A DNA stretch of 29,963 bases from positions 1 to 29,963 of the forward strand of contig DDXW01000080.1 of assembly GCA_002347285.1 (NCBI GenBank), read 5' to 3'. Origin of the DNA: Rhodocyclaceae bacterium UBA2250 (GTDB taxonomy: Bacteria > Pseudomonadota > Gammaproteobacteria > Burkholderiales > Rhodocyclaceae). Position 1 is the stretch's first letter, and each line of letters begins with the position of its first letter. The notes under the pieces were generated by a model. The model worked only from the letters and a program-made list of their open reading frames with translations, made no database searches and had not been told where the DNA came from. The position numbers and the translations under genes were made by a program. Positions 7,852-16,074 of the stretch are shown here, piece after piece.

Positions 7852-8636
7852 TCTCTTTCACCAGTGCGCAGCTCGACGCCTGGCTGACCGCCTTCCTGTT
7901 TCCCATGGCCCGCATCATGGGCCTGCTCGCCAGCGCGCCCTTCTTCGGCAATGCGGCGCAGCCGCGCCGCATCCGGCTGGTGGCCGGCCTGGTGATCACC
8001 ATCGCGCTCGTGCCCGCCCTGCCGCCGATGCCGGCGATCGCGCCCGGTTCCTGGCTCGGCCTGTTCGTGCTGGCGCAGCAGATCGTCATCGGCATCCTGC
8101 TCGGCTTCACGCTGCGCATCGCCTTCGCCGCGATCGACATCGCCGGCGACCTGATCGGCATGCAGATGAGCCTGTCGTTCGCGATGTTCTACGATCCCGA
8201 AAATGCCGCCCAGACGCCGGTGCTCGCGGAATTCCTCGGTCTCTTCGCCTTGCTGCTGTTCCTCGCGATGAATGGCCACCTGCTGACGCTTTCGGTGCTG
8301 GCCGAAAGTTTCCGGCTGCTGCCCGTCGCCGTCACGCCGCTCGGCGGCGGGGGGTTCGCCAGCCTTCTCGCCTGGTCGGCCACGCTGTTTTCCGCCGGCT
8401 TGCTGCTCGCCCTGCCGCTGATCGCCGCTTTGCTGATCGCCAACCTCGCGATGGGCGTGCTGGCACGCGTCGCGCCGCAACTCAACATCTTCGCGGTCGG
8501 TTTTCCGGTCACCCTGATGGCCGGCTTCGGGGTGTTGATGTTCTCGATCCCCTACCTCGGGTCGGCGCTGGAACGGCTGTTCGACCAGGCCTTCCGCGCG
8601 ATGGCGGCGGTGATGCGCGCCGCCGGCGCGGGCTGA
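7848..8636 (+). CDS. fliR: Flagellar export gate protein FliR
   Basis: FliR is the single-copy subunit that completes the FliPQR export pore. The 262-residue product starts at the ATG overlapping the fliQ stop (MISFTSAQLDAWL) and has about six hydrophobic helices, with the conserved region DLIGMQMSLSFAMFYDPEN in the middle and a family-typical end. It is the last gene of the fliK-fliR unit. Its TGA directly abuts the stop codon of the convergent gene on the other strand, within a perfect 12-bp palindrome, so there is no room for a conventional terminator. Confidence 0.96.
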   Translation: MISFTSAQLDAWLTAFLFPMARIMGLLASAPFFGNAAQPRRIRLVAGLVITIALVPALPPMPAIAPGSWLGLFVLAQQIVIGILLGFTLRIAFAAIDIAGDLIGMQMSLSFAMFYDPENAAQTPVLAEFLGLFALLLFLAMNGHLLTLSVLAESFRLLPVAVTPLGGGGFASLLAWSATLFSAGLLLALPLIAALLIANLAMGVLARVAPQLNIFAVGFPVTLMAGFGVLMFSIPYLGSALERLFDQAFRAMAAVMRAAGAG

Positions 8637-9086
8637 TCAGCCGCCCTTGGTCAGGCGGATCACGCCTTCGGCGGTGCGCCTCGCGCCGAGCATCGAAGAA
8701 TCCATCCCCTCGGCGTATTCGACGATTTCGTAGCCGGTGAAGCCACCCTCGCGCATCAGCGCCTTGGCGCGCCGGTTGAACACCACGCGCGCCTCGCCCG
8801 CGCCGCCGTCGTTGAGCCGCCGCATCGTCAGCTGAAAATGTACATGGTTCTCCGGCAGTTGCGCTTCCTCGATTTCCCAGTTCGGCGCAAGCGGATCGAG
8901 GATCAGCCAGGCCGCGCCGACCCAGACGCCCCAATACACCAGCTTCTCGAGCGGATAGGACACCGACGGGCCGGGGCTCACATCGACATCGGGAATCAAC
9001 GACCCGCCGATGACCTTGGTCGCCGCCAGCAGGGCGGCGAAGGCGAGCAGCAAAACTCGGAGCTGGCGAGGCGGCTTGATCTTCAT
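8637..9086 (-). CDS. Uncharacterised membrane-anchored protein coupled to flgL
   Basis: I do not recognise this family. The 149-residue product begins MKIKPPRQLRVLLLAFAALLAATKVIGG, a positively charged start followed by one hydrophobic helix: a signal anchor or uncleaved signal. A second weakly hydrophobic stretch (LVYWGVWVGAAWLIL, about residues 49-63) follows. The rest is soluble, with beta-strand-like patterns (HVHFQLTMRRL, ARVVFNRRAKAL, YEIVEYAEGM) and no cysteines. Its ATG overlaps the flgL stop in a TCAT/ATGA arrangement, so it is translationally coupled to flgL and downstream of flgK. It is probably the third gene of that sigma-54 operon and late-expressed. A role in filament or junction assembly or in the envelope is an inference from position only. 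Confidence 0.8.
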   Translation of the reverse strand: MKIKPPRQLRVLLLAFAALLAATKVIGGSLIPDVDVSPGPSVSYPLEKLVYWGVWVGAAWLILDPLAPNWEIEEAQLPENHVHFQLTMRRLNDGGAGEARVVFNRRAKALMREGGFTGYEIVEYAEGMDSSMLGARRTAEGVIRLTKGG

Positions 9087-10399
9087 AGGTAGTCGAACAG
9101 GCTGAGCTGCGAAATCCGCGCGAAGGACTGCTGCGCGGCCTGCAGGTCGGTCTGCTTGCGCGTCAGGTCGGAAATCGCTTTCGCGTAATCGAGGTCCTGC
9201 AGATTGGAAAGCGTCTGCTCGTACTGCAGCGTCAGGTCCTGATTGACGTTGCCGACCGACTCGACTTCCGCCATGCGGCTGCCGATCATGGCGCGCACGC
9301 GCAGGATGTTGTCGTTGGCCTGATCGAGATTGGTCAGCGCGAAGCCGATCTCGTTGGCGAACTTGGCCGCCTCGGCGGGCAGAACGGTATTGGCCGACTC
9401 GATCGCGCCGATCAGGTTGGCGATCGTCTTGAACACGCTCTGCGAGGAACTGGGGGCGATCGCGAAGCTGTCGCCGGTGGCCGGATCGCCGGTGATGATG
9501 ACGCTCGCGCCCAGGTCGAAAGGCGGTTCGGCACCCTGGCTCTTGAGCTCGATGGGAACCGCCGGCTGATAGACGCGCTGATTGGCCAGCGCGGCGGGCG
9601 CCGCCCCCCCGGTGAGCAGCGAGTTGCCGCTCGTCGTGTCGACGATGTCGTAGTAGGTGACCGGCGGGGCGACGCTGTTGTCTACGGTGAAGTCGATGCG
9701 GAAATCCTTGTCGGCCAGGGCGTTCCAGGCCGCCGGATCGACGATGCTGCCGGCGTCGATGACGCCGGTGCCCGTGTTGGCGGCGGCGTAGTCCGTCGAG
9801 AAATAGCCGTTGCCGTCGCGGATGCGGCGGAACACCTCGTTGCCGGAATCGCTGACCTCCAGCATGCGGGTGGCGGAGATTTGCAGCGTGCGCTGACCGT
9901 CGTCGCCCTGATAGGCGATTTCGTTGCCCGGTGCGGCGTTGAGCTGGTCGACATTGCCGCCGAACGGCTTGGTCGAGCCCATGTAGCCCGAAAACAGATA
10001 CTGGCCCTGACCGTCGGCGGCGTTGGCGATGCCGAGCAGTTCGTCGAAGCGCGTGCGCAACTCGAAGGAGATCGCCTTGCGGTCGGTGGCGGAGAGCGTG
10101 GCGTTGCCGGCCCGCACGGTCAGTTCCCTGACGCGGGCGAGGATGTCATTCACGCTCGTCAGCTGGGTCTCGGCGAGTCCCAGCGCGGAATTGGCATTGC
10201 CCTGGTTGGTTGCGAACTGCGCGAGGATATCCTTCGATTGGGTCACTTCGAGCGCGCGCGCGGCCGCCACCGGGTCGTCCGACGGCGTCAGGACGCGACG
10301 ACCGGTGGACAGCTGCTGCTGGATATGCAGCAGGGATCGCATCTGCCTGTTGATGGCGCTGACGCCGGAATCGAAGATCATGCTCGTGGCGATTCTCAT
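9083..10399 (-). CDS. flgL: Flagellar hook-filament junction protein FlgL (HAP3)
   Basis: FlgL forms the second junction ring between hook and filament. The 438-residue product opens MRIATSMIFDSGVSAINRQM, with LSTGRRVLTPSDDPVAAARALEV in the flagellin-like N-terminal coiled coil. It ends in a matching C-terminal heptad region (NLQDLDYAKAISDLTRKQTDLQAAQQSFARISQLSLFDYL has the usual leucine spacing). It is longer than enteric FlgL (317), as is common in betaproteobacteria, with the extra length in the variable central domain. AGGAGA just upstream of the start is a good ribosome site. It lies 12 bp after flgK and overlaps the following gene by 4 bp. Confidence 0.95.
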   Translation of the reverse strand: MRIATSMIFDSGVSAINRQMRSLLHIQQQLSTGRRVLTPSDDPVAAARALEVTQSKDILAQFATNQGNANSALGLAETQLTSVNDILARVRELTVRAGNATLSATDRKAISFELRTRFDELLGIANAADGQGQYLFSGYMGSTKPFGGNVDQLNAAPGNEIAYQGDDGQRTLQISATRMLEVSDSGNEVFRRIRDGNGYFSTDYAAANTGTGVIDAGSIVDPAAWNALADKDFRIDFTVDNSVAPPVTYYDIVDTTSGNSLLTGGAAPAALANQRVYQPAVPIELKSQGAEPPFDLGASVIITGDPATGDSFAIAPSSSQSVFKTIANLIGAIESANTVLPAEAAKFANEIGFALTNLDQANDNILRVRAMIGSRMAEVESVGNVNQDLTLQYEQTLSNLQDLDYAKAISDLTRKQTDLQAAQQSFARISQLSLFDYL

Positions 10400-10411
10400 G
10401 GTCGTTCTCCT

Positions 10412-12325
10412 TTAGCGGCCGAGCGCGATGATTTCGTCGAACAGCCGGCTCGCGACTTCCATCATTTTCGCCGCCGCCTGGTAGGCCTGCTGGTAGCGCA
10501 ACAAATTGGCCGCCTCTTCGTCGAGATTGACGGCGGACATCTGGTCGCGCGCCGTCTGCGCCTGCTCGAGCAGGCTTTGCTGCGCCTCGCCGGTCACCTT
10601 CACTTCGCGGGTCTTGTTGCCGGCGGCGGCGACGAGCGCCGAATAGGCCGACTGATAGGTGGCCGTTCCGACTTCCATGGTGTTCTTGGTCTGCAAGGCG
10701 CCCAGCAGCACGCCATTGCGGTTGTCGGCCACGCCGCTCGAGTTCTGCTCCACGACGAACACATCTCCGCCGGCCGGATTGCCGCCGATCTGGATCGTCC
10801 AGCCGTTGAAGCTGATGGCGGCGCCCGCAGTATAGGTCTGGCCGAGCGCCGGCAGCCCCGCGCCGGTGCCGGTCACGTCGTAGGTCGTCGCGCTGGTGAA
10901 GGTGATCGTCACCGTCTGCTGCAGGTTCGCGTCGAGGGGCAGCGTCGGATCGACCGTGCCGGCGCTCACGCTGCCGGTGCCGGTGTTGGCAAGAGCGGCC
11001 GAGGTGCGGATCGGCGCGGCCGCGGCGATGTCGCGCGGATCGGTGATCGCCATCGCCACGTTCGCCGCGCCGGCGCGCGTCGGCTGGATCAGGAAGCCGT
11101 CGCCGGCCACCGGCGTCCAGCTGCCGACGTCGATGGTGATTCCATCGACGGTTTGCGGCAGGGTGGCGAAAGTCTGCAAGGTGTTGTCCGAGAGGCGCTG
11201 CAGCGTGTAGTTCGCCCCGTCGTAGCTCAGGCGGTAGTCGCTGGTCGTCAGGCTGCCGACATCATCGATGACGACGCTGAGCTGCTGGGTCGGATCGGCG
11301 TTATTGGCATTGGCATACGCCGTCGGCCCCGCCAGGCCGAGATCGAAATACAGTCCGCCGAGCGTACCGTCCAGATCCTGGCCGAGCTGGTGCTGGTCGT
11401 TGAAGTTCTGCGCCAGCGTCAGGGCGATGCGGCCGAGCGCGTTCTGCGCTTCGTCGAGCGACTCGCGCCGGAAGGCGATCAGGCCGCCGAGGGTGCCGCC
11501 CGACAGCATGGATTCGGGCATATAAACGGTGCCGCCGGTCGGCGACTGCAGCGCCACCACCGTACGCTCCGGATCGTCGGGCGCCGGCAGTGCCTGGAGG
11601 GAATAATTGATCGTGCCGACGACCAGCGGCTGGCCGTTGCCGATGAAAACGCTGAAGGTGCCGTCGCTCTGGGTAATTGTCGTCGCGCGGACTTCCTTGT
11701 TGAGCTCGGCCACCAACTGGTCGCGCTGGTCGAGCAGGTCGTTGGCCGGCTGGTTTCCGCCGCCTGCCTGCACCAGGATGATGCGCTGGTTGAGTTCGGC
11801 GATCTGTTGCGCGTAGGAATTGATGGCGGACACTTCGCTGGTGATCTGGGCATTGACGCCGCTGCGGATCTCGCGCATGCGCTGGTCGATCGCCTGGAAG
11901 CGTGCCAGCAGGGCCTGGCTCGCCGAAAGCATGGTCTGGCGGGCCGGGATGGAGGCCGGATTCGCCGCCATTTCCTGCACCGCGGTGAAGAAGCTGGACA
12001 ACGCCGGCGAAAGACCGGCACTGGGATCCGCGAGCAGATTGTCGAGCTGGCTGATCTGCATCAGATAGGCGTCCATTTCCGACGTTCCGGTCTGGGCGGA
12101 CAGCACCTGCTCCGCCTGAAAGCGGCTGTAAATCCGCTGGATCGTCTCGACGTTGGTACCCTGGCCGATGAAGCCTGCCCCCGTGTACGTCGGGGTATTG
12201 GTCGTCTGGATGATCTGCTGGCGGTTGAAGCCCGGCGTGGAGGCGTTGGCGATGTTGTGGCTGGTGGTCAGGATTCCCAGCTGTGCCGCATTCAGACCGG
12301 TGATACCGACGTTCAGGATGCCCAT
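10412..12325 (-). CDS. flgK: Flagellar hook-associated protein FlgK (HAP1)
   Basis: FlgK is the first hook-filament junction protein, exported with FlgN as chaperone. The start is set at the ATG at 12325 (MGILNVGITGLNAAQLGI, the usual opening), with GGAG in the leader; the frame runs 11 codons further but that extension is not family-like. The 637-residue product has the rod/hook-family motif HNIANASTPGFNRQ near residue 27, a long variable centre, and a C-terminal coiled coil ending VSAVNLDEEAANLLRYQQAYQAAAKMMEVASRLFDEIIAL (landmarks NLDEEAANL and YQAAAK). It is transcribed from the sigma-54 site at 12393-12408 together with flgL. Confidence 0.96.
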   Translation of the reverse strand: MGILNVGITGLNAAQLGILTTSHNIANASTPGFNRQQIIQTTNTPTYTGAGFIGQGTNVETIQRIYSRFQAEQVLSAQTGTSEMDAYLMQISQLDNLLADPSAGLSPALSSFFTAVQEMAANPASIPARQTMLSASQALLARFQAIDQRMREIRSGVNAQITSEVSAINSYAQQIAELNQRIILVQAGGGNQPANDLLDQRDQLVAELNKEVRATTITQSDGTFSVFIGNGQPLVVGTINYSLQALPAPDDPERTVVALQSPTGGTVYMPESMLSGGTLGGLIAFRRESLDEAQNALGRIALTLAQNFNDQHQLGQDLDGTLGGLYFDLGLAGPTAYANANNADPTQQLSVVIDDVGSLTTSDYRLSYDGANYTLQRLSDNTLQTFATLPQTVDGITIDVGSWTPVAGDGFLIQPTRAGAANVAMAITDPRDIAAAAPIRTSAALANTGTGSVSAGTVDPTLPLDANLQQTVTITFTSATTYDVTGTGAGLPALGQTYTAGAAISFNGWTIQIGGNPAGGDVFVVEQNSSGVADNRNGVLLGALQTKNTMEVGTATYQSAYSALVAAAGNKTREVKVTGEAQQSLLEQAQTARDQMSAVNLDEEAANLLRYQQAYQAAAKMMEVASRLFDEIIALGR

Positions 12326-12352
12326 TCCTAGCTCCGTAAGATGTGCAATCAA

Positions 12353-12367
12353 CGGCAAGAAATGCCG
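12353..12367. repeat. Small hairpin related to the REP-like repeats, in the flgK leader
   Basis: CGGCA-AGAAA-TGCCG is a 5-bp perfect stem with a 5-base loop. The inner 13 bases GGCAAGAAATGCC differ at one position from GGCAAGAATTGCC, the complement of 19762-19774 in the flgB-flgA gap. It lies between the sigma-54 site and the flgK start, so it would be in the flgK 5' untranslated RNA. Confidence 0.4.
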
Positions 12368-12392
12368 CTGCTTAAGTGCTCAATCTGGAAGG

Positions 12393-12408
12393 AGCAACCC
12401 CCATGCCA
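12393..12408 (-). promoter_or_regulatory. Sigma-54 (RpoN) promoter upstream of flgK
   Basis: Read on the minus strand the site is TGGCATGGGGGTTGCT, a complete match to TGGCAYR-N4-TTGCW. GG is at 12407-12406 and GC at 12395-12394, with 10 bases between. Transcription would start near 12382, giving a leader of about 57 bases to the flgK ATG. It lies in the 115-bp flgJ-flgK gap, so flgK-flgL and the gene after them can be expressed separately from flgB-J. Confidence 0.9.
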
Positions 12409-12440
12409 GCCTGACCCGCGCGGTCCGGCAAGGGGCGATC

Positions 12441-13400
12441 TCAGGTGCGGGGCGATCCCGCCGCGAGTTGCGCGAGGCTGCCGATCACGCGTTCGAGCTT
12501 GGCCGCGTAGTCGGGATCGGTGGCATAGCCGGCCCGCTGCAGACTGCGGGCGAAGCCGGCGGCGTCGGCGCTGCCGAGCACGCCGGCATAGCGCGGCGAC
12601 TCGCTCAGGAGTTGCGCATAATCGCGGAACGATTCCGCATAGGAGCCATAGGCGCGAAAGCGCTCGATGCGCCGTTCGGCGACGCCGTTGACGTATTCGG
12701 TGGTGACCGCCTCGACCACGGCGCCCGACCAGTTGCCGCCGGCCTTGATGCCGAACAGGTTGTGGCTCGGCGTGCCGTCGGCGTGGCGGATCTCCGACCG
12801 GCCCCAGCCCGTCTCGAGCGCCGCCTGGGCAACCAGGAACTGCGCCGGGATGCCGGTCGCCCGGCTGGCCGACTGGGCATGGGGCCAGACGGCGGCGGCG
12901 AAGGATTGCACCTGCGCGCTGCCGGACAGCGGCTGCGCCCCGGGCAAGGCGGGACGCGCCGGGCTCCGCTCCAACGGCAGCGCCGGCGTTGTCTGTTCAT
13001 CGGACAGTGGGATGCCGCGCGCCCTGCGGCCGAGCGGGAAGGGCATCTGCGGCGGCAGCAGCGGCAGCCCGCCGGACTCCGCATCGCCGGCGGCGGCATC
13101 CTGGCCCGCCAACTGCCTTTCGATGACGGCGGCGAGGCCCAGCCCGCCTTTGGCGGACATGACCTGGGCCAGCTGCGAATCGAGCAGTTCCTGGTAGAAA
13201 CGCGTCTGGTCGCTGTCGAAAATGCCGGTCTGCGGCACCGTCGCGCGCATCGACTTGAGGACCATCTGCAGGAACACCGACTCGAACTGCTGGGCCGCCG
13301 CCTTCAGGGCCTGCGGATCATCCTTGCGCAGATCGCTTCTCAGCCTGCTGAGAGACTGCGTGTCGAAAACCGACGGAAGGGGCGGGGCATCGTTGATCAT
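12441..13400 (-). CDS. flgJ: FlgJ, rod-binding protein with peptidoglycan hydrolase domain
   Basis: FlgJ caps the growing rod and cuts the peptidoglycan so that the rod can pass. The 319-residue product has both halves: the N-terminal rod-binding domain (about residues 25-95, with AAAQQFESVFLQMVLKSMR) and a C-terminal glucosaminidase of family GH73 (about 160-310). Catalytic-type residues line up with the enteric enzyme: Glu196 in ALETGWG, Glu235 in TTEYVNG, 39 residues later as in Salmonella, and Asp260. HNLFGIKAG is also present. The start ATG at 13400 has GGGA upstream. The frame is open much further upstream but that part is antisense-like flgI sequence. It follows flgI after a 65-bp gap that contains a hairpin repeat. 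Confidence 0.95.
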   Translation of the reverse strand: MINDAPPLPSVFDTQSLSRLRSDLRKDDPQALKAAAQQFESVFLQMVLKSMRATVPQTGIFDSDQTRFYQELLDSQLAQVMSAKGGLGLAAVIERQLAGQDAAAGDAESGGLPLLPPQMPFPLGRRARGIPLSDEQTTPALPLERSPARPALPGAQPLSGSAQVQSFAAAVWPHAQSASRATGIPAQFLVAQAALETGWGRSEIRHADGTPSHNLFGIKAGGNWSGAVVEAVTTEYVNGVAERRIERFRAYGSYAESFRDYAQLLSESPRYAGVLGSADAAGFARSLQRAGYATDPDYAAKLERVIGSLAQLAAGSPRT

Positions 13401-13424
13401 CGTTTCCCAGCTTGCCCGCTCACG

Positions 13425-13459
13425 CCACCGGCAATCGGTGGAGCATGCCGGCAATTCGT
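13425..13459. repeat. Hairpin plus REP-like repeat unit in the flgI-flgJ gap
   Basis: A perfect 6-bp stem CCACCG (13425-13430) / CGGTGG (13436-13441) encloses the loop GCAAT. Next to it, TGCCGGCAATTCGT (13446-13459) is the exact complement of ACGAATTGCCGGCA at 19741-19754, extending to 17 of 18 bases if one mismatch is allowed. The gap is only 65 bp, between flgI and flgJ, so the hairpin would be transcribed and could affect message stability. Confidence 0.55.
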
Positions 13460-13465
13460 GCCGTA

Positions 13466-14581
13466 TTAGATGATTTCCAGTTCGGCGCGCAGCGAGCCCG
13501 ACATCTTCATCGCCTGCAGGATCGCGATCAGATCCTGCGGGTTGGCCCCGACGGCATTCAGCGCCTTGACGACGTCGGCGAGATTCGCGCCGGCCTTGAG
13601 GTTGACGAGTTGACGCTGCTCCTGCTGGATATCGACCTTCGCGTTGGTGACGGCGGCCGTCTGGCCGGCCGAGAAGGGTGCCGGCTGGCTGACCTGGGTG
13701 TCGGCCTGCACCGAGACCGAGAGGTTGCCGTGCGCCACCGCGCAGGCTTCGATCGTCACGGCCTGGTTCATCACCACCGAGCCGGTGCGCGCATTGACGA
13801 TCACCTTGGCCGGCATCTGCATCGGCGTGACGCTGAGGTTCTCGACCGCGCCGAGGAAGGCGACGCGCTCGGCGGGATTCGCCGGCAGGCGCACCTGCAC
13901 CTGGCGGCCATCGACGGCGCTCGCCGTGCCCGGCCCCATCGACTTGTTGATCGCCTCGACCATGCGCTGCGCCGTGCCGAAGTCGCTGCGGCGCAGCTCG
14001 AAATTCGCGACGTCGCCCTGCCCGACCGTCGTCGGCACCTCGCGTTCGACCGTGGCGCCGCTGGCGATACGCCCCGCGGCCAGGTGGTTGACGGTGGTGC
14101 GGGTACCGGCGGCCGCGGCACCGGCTCCGACCACCACCACGTTGCCCTGCGCCATCGCGTAGATCTGGCCGTCGGCACCCTTGAGCGGCGTCATGACCAG
14201 CGTGCCGCCGCGCAGCGATTTCGCGTCGCCGACCGACGAGATCGTCACGTCGATCGGCTGGCCGATGCGCGCGAACGGCGGCAGGTCGGCCGTCACCATG
14301 ACGGCCGCGACGTTCTTCAGCTGCAGCGACTGGCCCGGCGGCAGGGTGACGCCCAGCCGCGAGAGCATGTTGATCATGCTCTGCACGGTGAACGGCGTCT
14401 GCGTCGTCTGGTCGCCCGTGCGGTCGAGGCCGACCACGACGCCGTAGCCGACCAGCTGGTTGTTGCGCACGCCGGCGATCGAGGCGATCTCCTTGATGCG
14501 CTCGGCGCGCGCGGCATCGCTCACCAGCAGGGCGGCGAACAGCCACATCACGCCGATCAGGAACTTGTGCACGGTGCTCAT
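13466..14581 (-). CDS. flgI: Flagellar P-ring protein FlgI
   Basis: FlgI is exported by Sec and builds the P ring around the rod in the peptidoglycan layer, with FlgA as its periplasmic chaperone. The 371-residue product has a signal peptide (MSTVHKFLIGVMWLFAALLVS, cleavage probably after DAARA, residue 26), then ERIKEIASIAGVRNNQLVGYGVVVGLDRTGDQT by its landmarks RIKEIA, GVR and LVGYG. MINMLSRLGV and a C-terminal KAGANLADVVKALNAVGA region follow. Length is exactly that of the family. It lies 12 bp after flgH. Confidence 0.97.
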   Translation of the reverse strand: MSTVHKFLIGVMWLFAALLVSDAARAERIKEIASIAGVRNNQLVGYGVVVGLDRTGDQTTQTPFTVQSMINMLSRLGVTLPPGQSLQLKNVAAVMVTADLPPFARIGQPIDVTISSVGDAKSLRGGTLVMTPLKGADGQIYAMAQGNVVVVGAGAAAAGTRTTVNHLAAGRIASGATVEREVPTTVGQGDVANFELRRSDFGTAQRMVEAINKSMGPGTASAVDGRQVQVRLPANPAERVAFLGAVENLSVTPMQMPAKVIVNARTGSVVMNQAVTIEACAVAHGNLSVSVQADTQVSQPAPFSAGQTAAVTNAKVDIQQEQRQLVNLKAGANLADVVKALNAVGANPQDLIAILQAMKMSGSLRAELEII

Positions 14582-14593
14582 GACGGGACTTTC

Positions 14594-15265
14594 TCAGAAG
14601 GGCAGGAAGGTGAGGAAGAATCGCCCAAGCCAGCCCATGACCTGGGCCGAATCAAGAAAGCCATTTGCCTTGTATTCGATGCGCGCATCGGCGACCTGCG
14701 TCGATTGCACGGTATTGCTCGCGGTGATGGTCAGCGGATTGACGACGCCCGAGAAGCGGACGAACTCTTCACCCTCCTTCAGGCCGATCTGCTTCTCGCC
14801 CGAGACCAGCAGGTTGCCGTTCGGATAGACCTCGATCACGGTCACCGTCAGCGTGCCGGTGAAGTTGTTCGACGAGGTATTCTCGCCGGAACCCTCGAAG
14901 GCCGTGCTGCTGTTGGCCGCCAGCGTGGAGCCCTGGAAGGTCTTGAGCGGCAGACCGGAGATCGTCGGCACGGTCAGCGAACGGTCGTCGGTGCGGTCGG
15001 CCTTGGTTTCGGACTTCTTCGCCGCCGCGGTCTTCTCGGCGATGTTGATCGTCAGCGTATCGCCGACCAGGCGCGCGCGCCGATCCTCGAACAGCGGACG
15101 CGCGGTGGCGGCGTTGTAGATGCTGCCGTTGGCGGGCGCGACGGCGCCGCGCGCTTCCGGCCGCACGGTCATCGGCTGATGCACGGCGGTCGACGGCGTT
15201 GTCGTCACGCAGCCGGCCAGCAGGGCGGCTGCGGCGAGCATCGGAAGAAGGACGGTGATTTTCAT
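14594..15265 (-). CDS. flgH: Flagellar L-ring lipoprotein FlgH
   Basis: FlgH is the outer-membrane lipoprotein that forms the L ring. The start is set at the ATG at 15265, with GAGG correctly spaced; a GTG four codons earlier (15277) overlaps the flgG stop region and is less likely. The product has a lipoprotein signal with lipobox LLAG-Cys19, so the mature protein starts at Cys19. Conserved features are GSIYNAATARPLFEDRRARLVGDTLTI (landmarks SIY, LFED and GD.LTI), the N-rich NFTGTLTVTV strand and GNLLVSGEKQI. The 223-residue length fits the family (about 220-235). It lies 8 bp after flgG. Confidence 0.96.
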   Translation of the reverse strand: MKITVLLPMLAAAALLAGCVTTTPSTAVHQPMTVRPEARGAVAPANGSIYNAATARPLFEDRRARLVGDTLTINIAEKTAAAKKSETKADRTDDRSLTVPTISGLPLKTFQGSTLAANSSTAFEGSGENTSSNNFTGTLTVTVIEVYPNGNLLVSGEKQIGLKEGEEFVRFSGVVNPLTITASNTVQSTQVADARIEYKANGFLDSAQVMGWLGRFFLTFLPF

Positions 15266-15273
15266 GATATGCC

Positions 15274-16059
15274 TCACAGTTGCGTCAGGCGGCCGAGGAT
15301 GCTGTCGGAAGTCTGGATGGCACGCGAGTTCATCTCGTAGGCGCGCTGCGTCTGGATCATCGAGACCAGTTCCTCGGCCACGTTGACGTTCGAGGTTTCG
15401 ACCATGCCCTGGTTGATCAGCCCGGCGCCGTTGGTGCCGGGGGTGTTCGGCGTCGGCGTGCCGCTCGAGGCGGTCTCGAGATAGAGGTTCTCGCCGACGC
15501 TCTGCAGGCCGCCGTTGTTGATGAAGGTCGCCAGCTGGATGGTGCCGATCTGGACCGGGGTCGCGTTGTTGCCCGCCTGGGTCACCGAGACGATGCCGTC
15601 GCGGCTGATGGTGATGGTTAGCGCATCCTGCGGAATGGTGATCGCCGGCGAGAGCGGATAGCCGCTCGAGGTGACGATCTGCCCGGTGTTGTCGCGCTGG
15701 AAGGCGCCGTCGCGCGAGTAGGCCAGCGTGCCGTCCGGCATCTGGATCTGGAAGAAACCCTGGCCGTTGATCGCCATGTCGAGGGGGTTGTCGGTACGCT
15801 GCAGGCTGCCCTGGGTATGGATGTGCTCGGTGGAAACGGTGCGCACGCCGACGCCGAGCGTCAGCCCGGAGGGAACCTGGGTCTGCTGCGTGGATTGCGC
15901 GCCCGGCTGGCGCAGATTCTGGTAGAGCAGATCCTCGAACACCGCGCGCTGGCGCTTGTAGCCGTTGGTGCTGACGTTGGAGAGATTGTGCGAGATGACG
16001 TCGAGATTCATCTGCTGTGCGTCGAGGCCGGTCTTGGCAATCCAGAGGGAGCGGATCAT
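15274..16059 (-). CDS. flgG: Flagellar distal rod protein FlgG
   Basis: FlgG forms the distal rod, the drive shaft through the P and L rings. The 261-residue product has the family size and opening (MIRSLWIAKTGLDAQQMNLDVISHNLSN), with the rod/hook signature NVSTNGYKRQRAVFEDLLYQ. It ends with the C-terminal helix containing NVNVAEELVSMIQTQRAYEMNSRAIQTSD (landmarks EEL, MI.TQRAYE). AAAGGAAA just upstream is a fair ribosome site. It lies 15 bp after flgF. Confidence 0.97.
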   Translation of the reverse strand: MIRSLWIAKTGLDAQQMNLDVISHNLSNVSTNGYKRQRAVFEDLLYQNLRQPGAQSTQQTQVPSGLTLGVGVRTVSTEHIHTQGSLQRTDNPLDMAINGQGFFQIQMPDGTLAYSRDGAFQRDNTGQIVTSSGYPLSPAITIPQDALTITISRDGIVSVTQAGNNATPVQIGTIQLATFINNGGLQSVGENLYLETASSGTPTPNTPGTNGAGLINQGMVETSNVNVAEELVSMIQTQRAYEMNSRAIQTSDSILGRLTQL

Positions 16060-16074
16060 CTGTGTTTCCTTTAC

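Noticed and set aside
13412..14546. Fusion of flgJ with an upstream open frame
   Set aside because: The open frame continues above the flgJ ATG only as an antisense-phase reading of flgI; flgJ is complete from 13400.
15266..15277. GTG start for flgH giving four more residues
   Set aside because: ATG 15265 has a well-spaced GAGG and gives a typical lipoprotein signal.
9881..15340. Long plus-strand open frames opposite flgL-flgK (816 codons) and flgI-flgH (642 codons)
   Set aside because: Composition is Arg/Asp/His/Ala-heavy without hydrophobic cores. The minus-strand frames encode complete FlgK, FlgI and FlgH.
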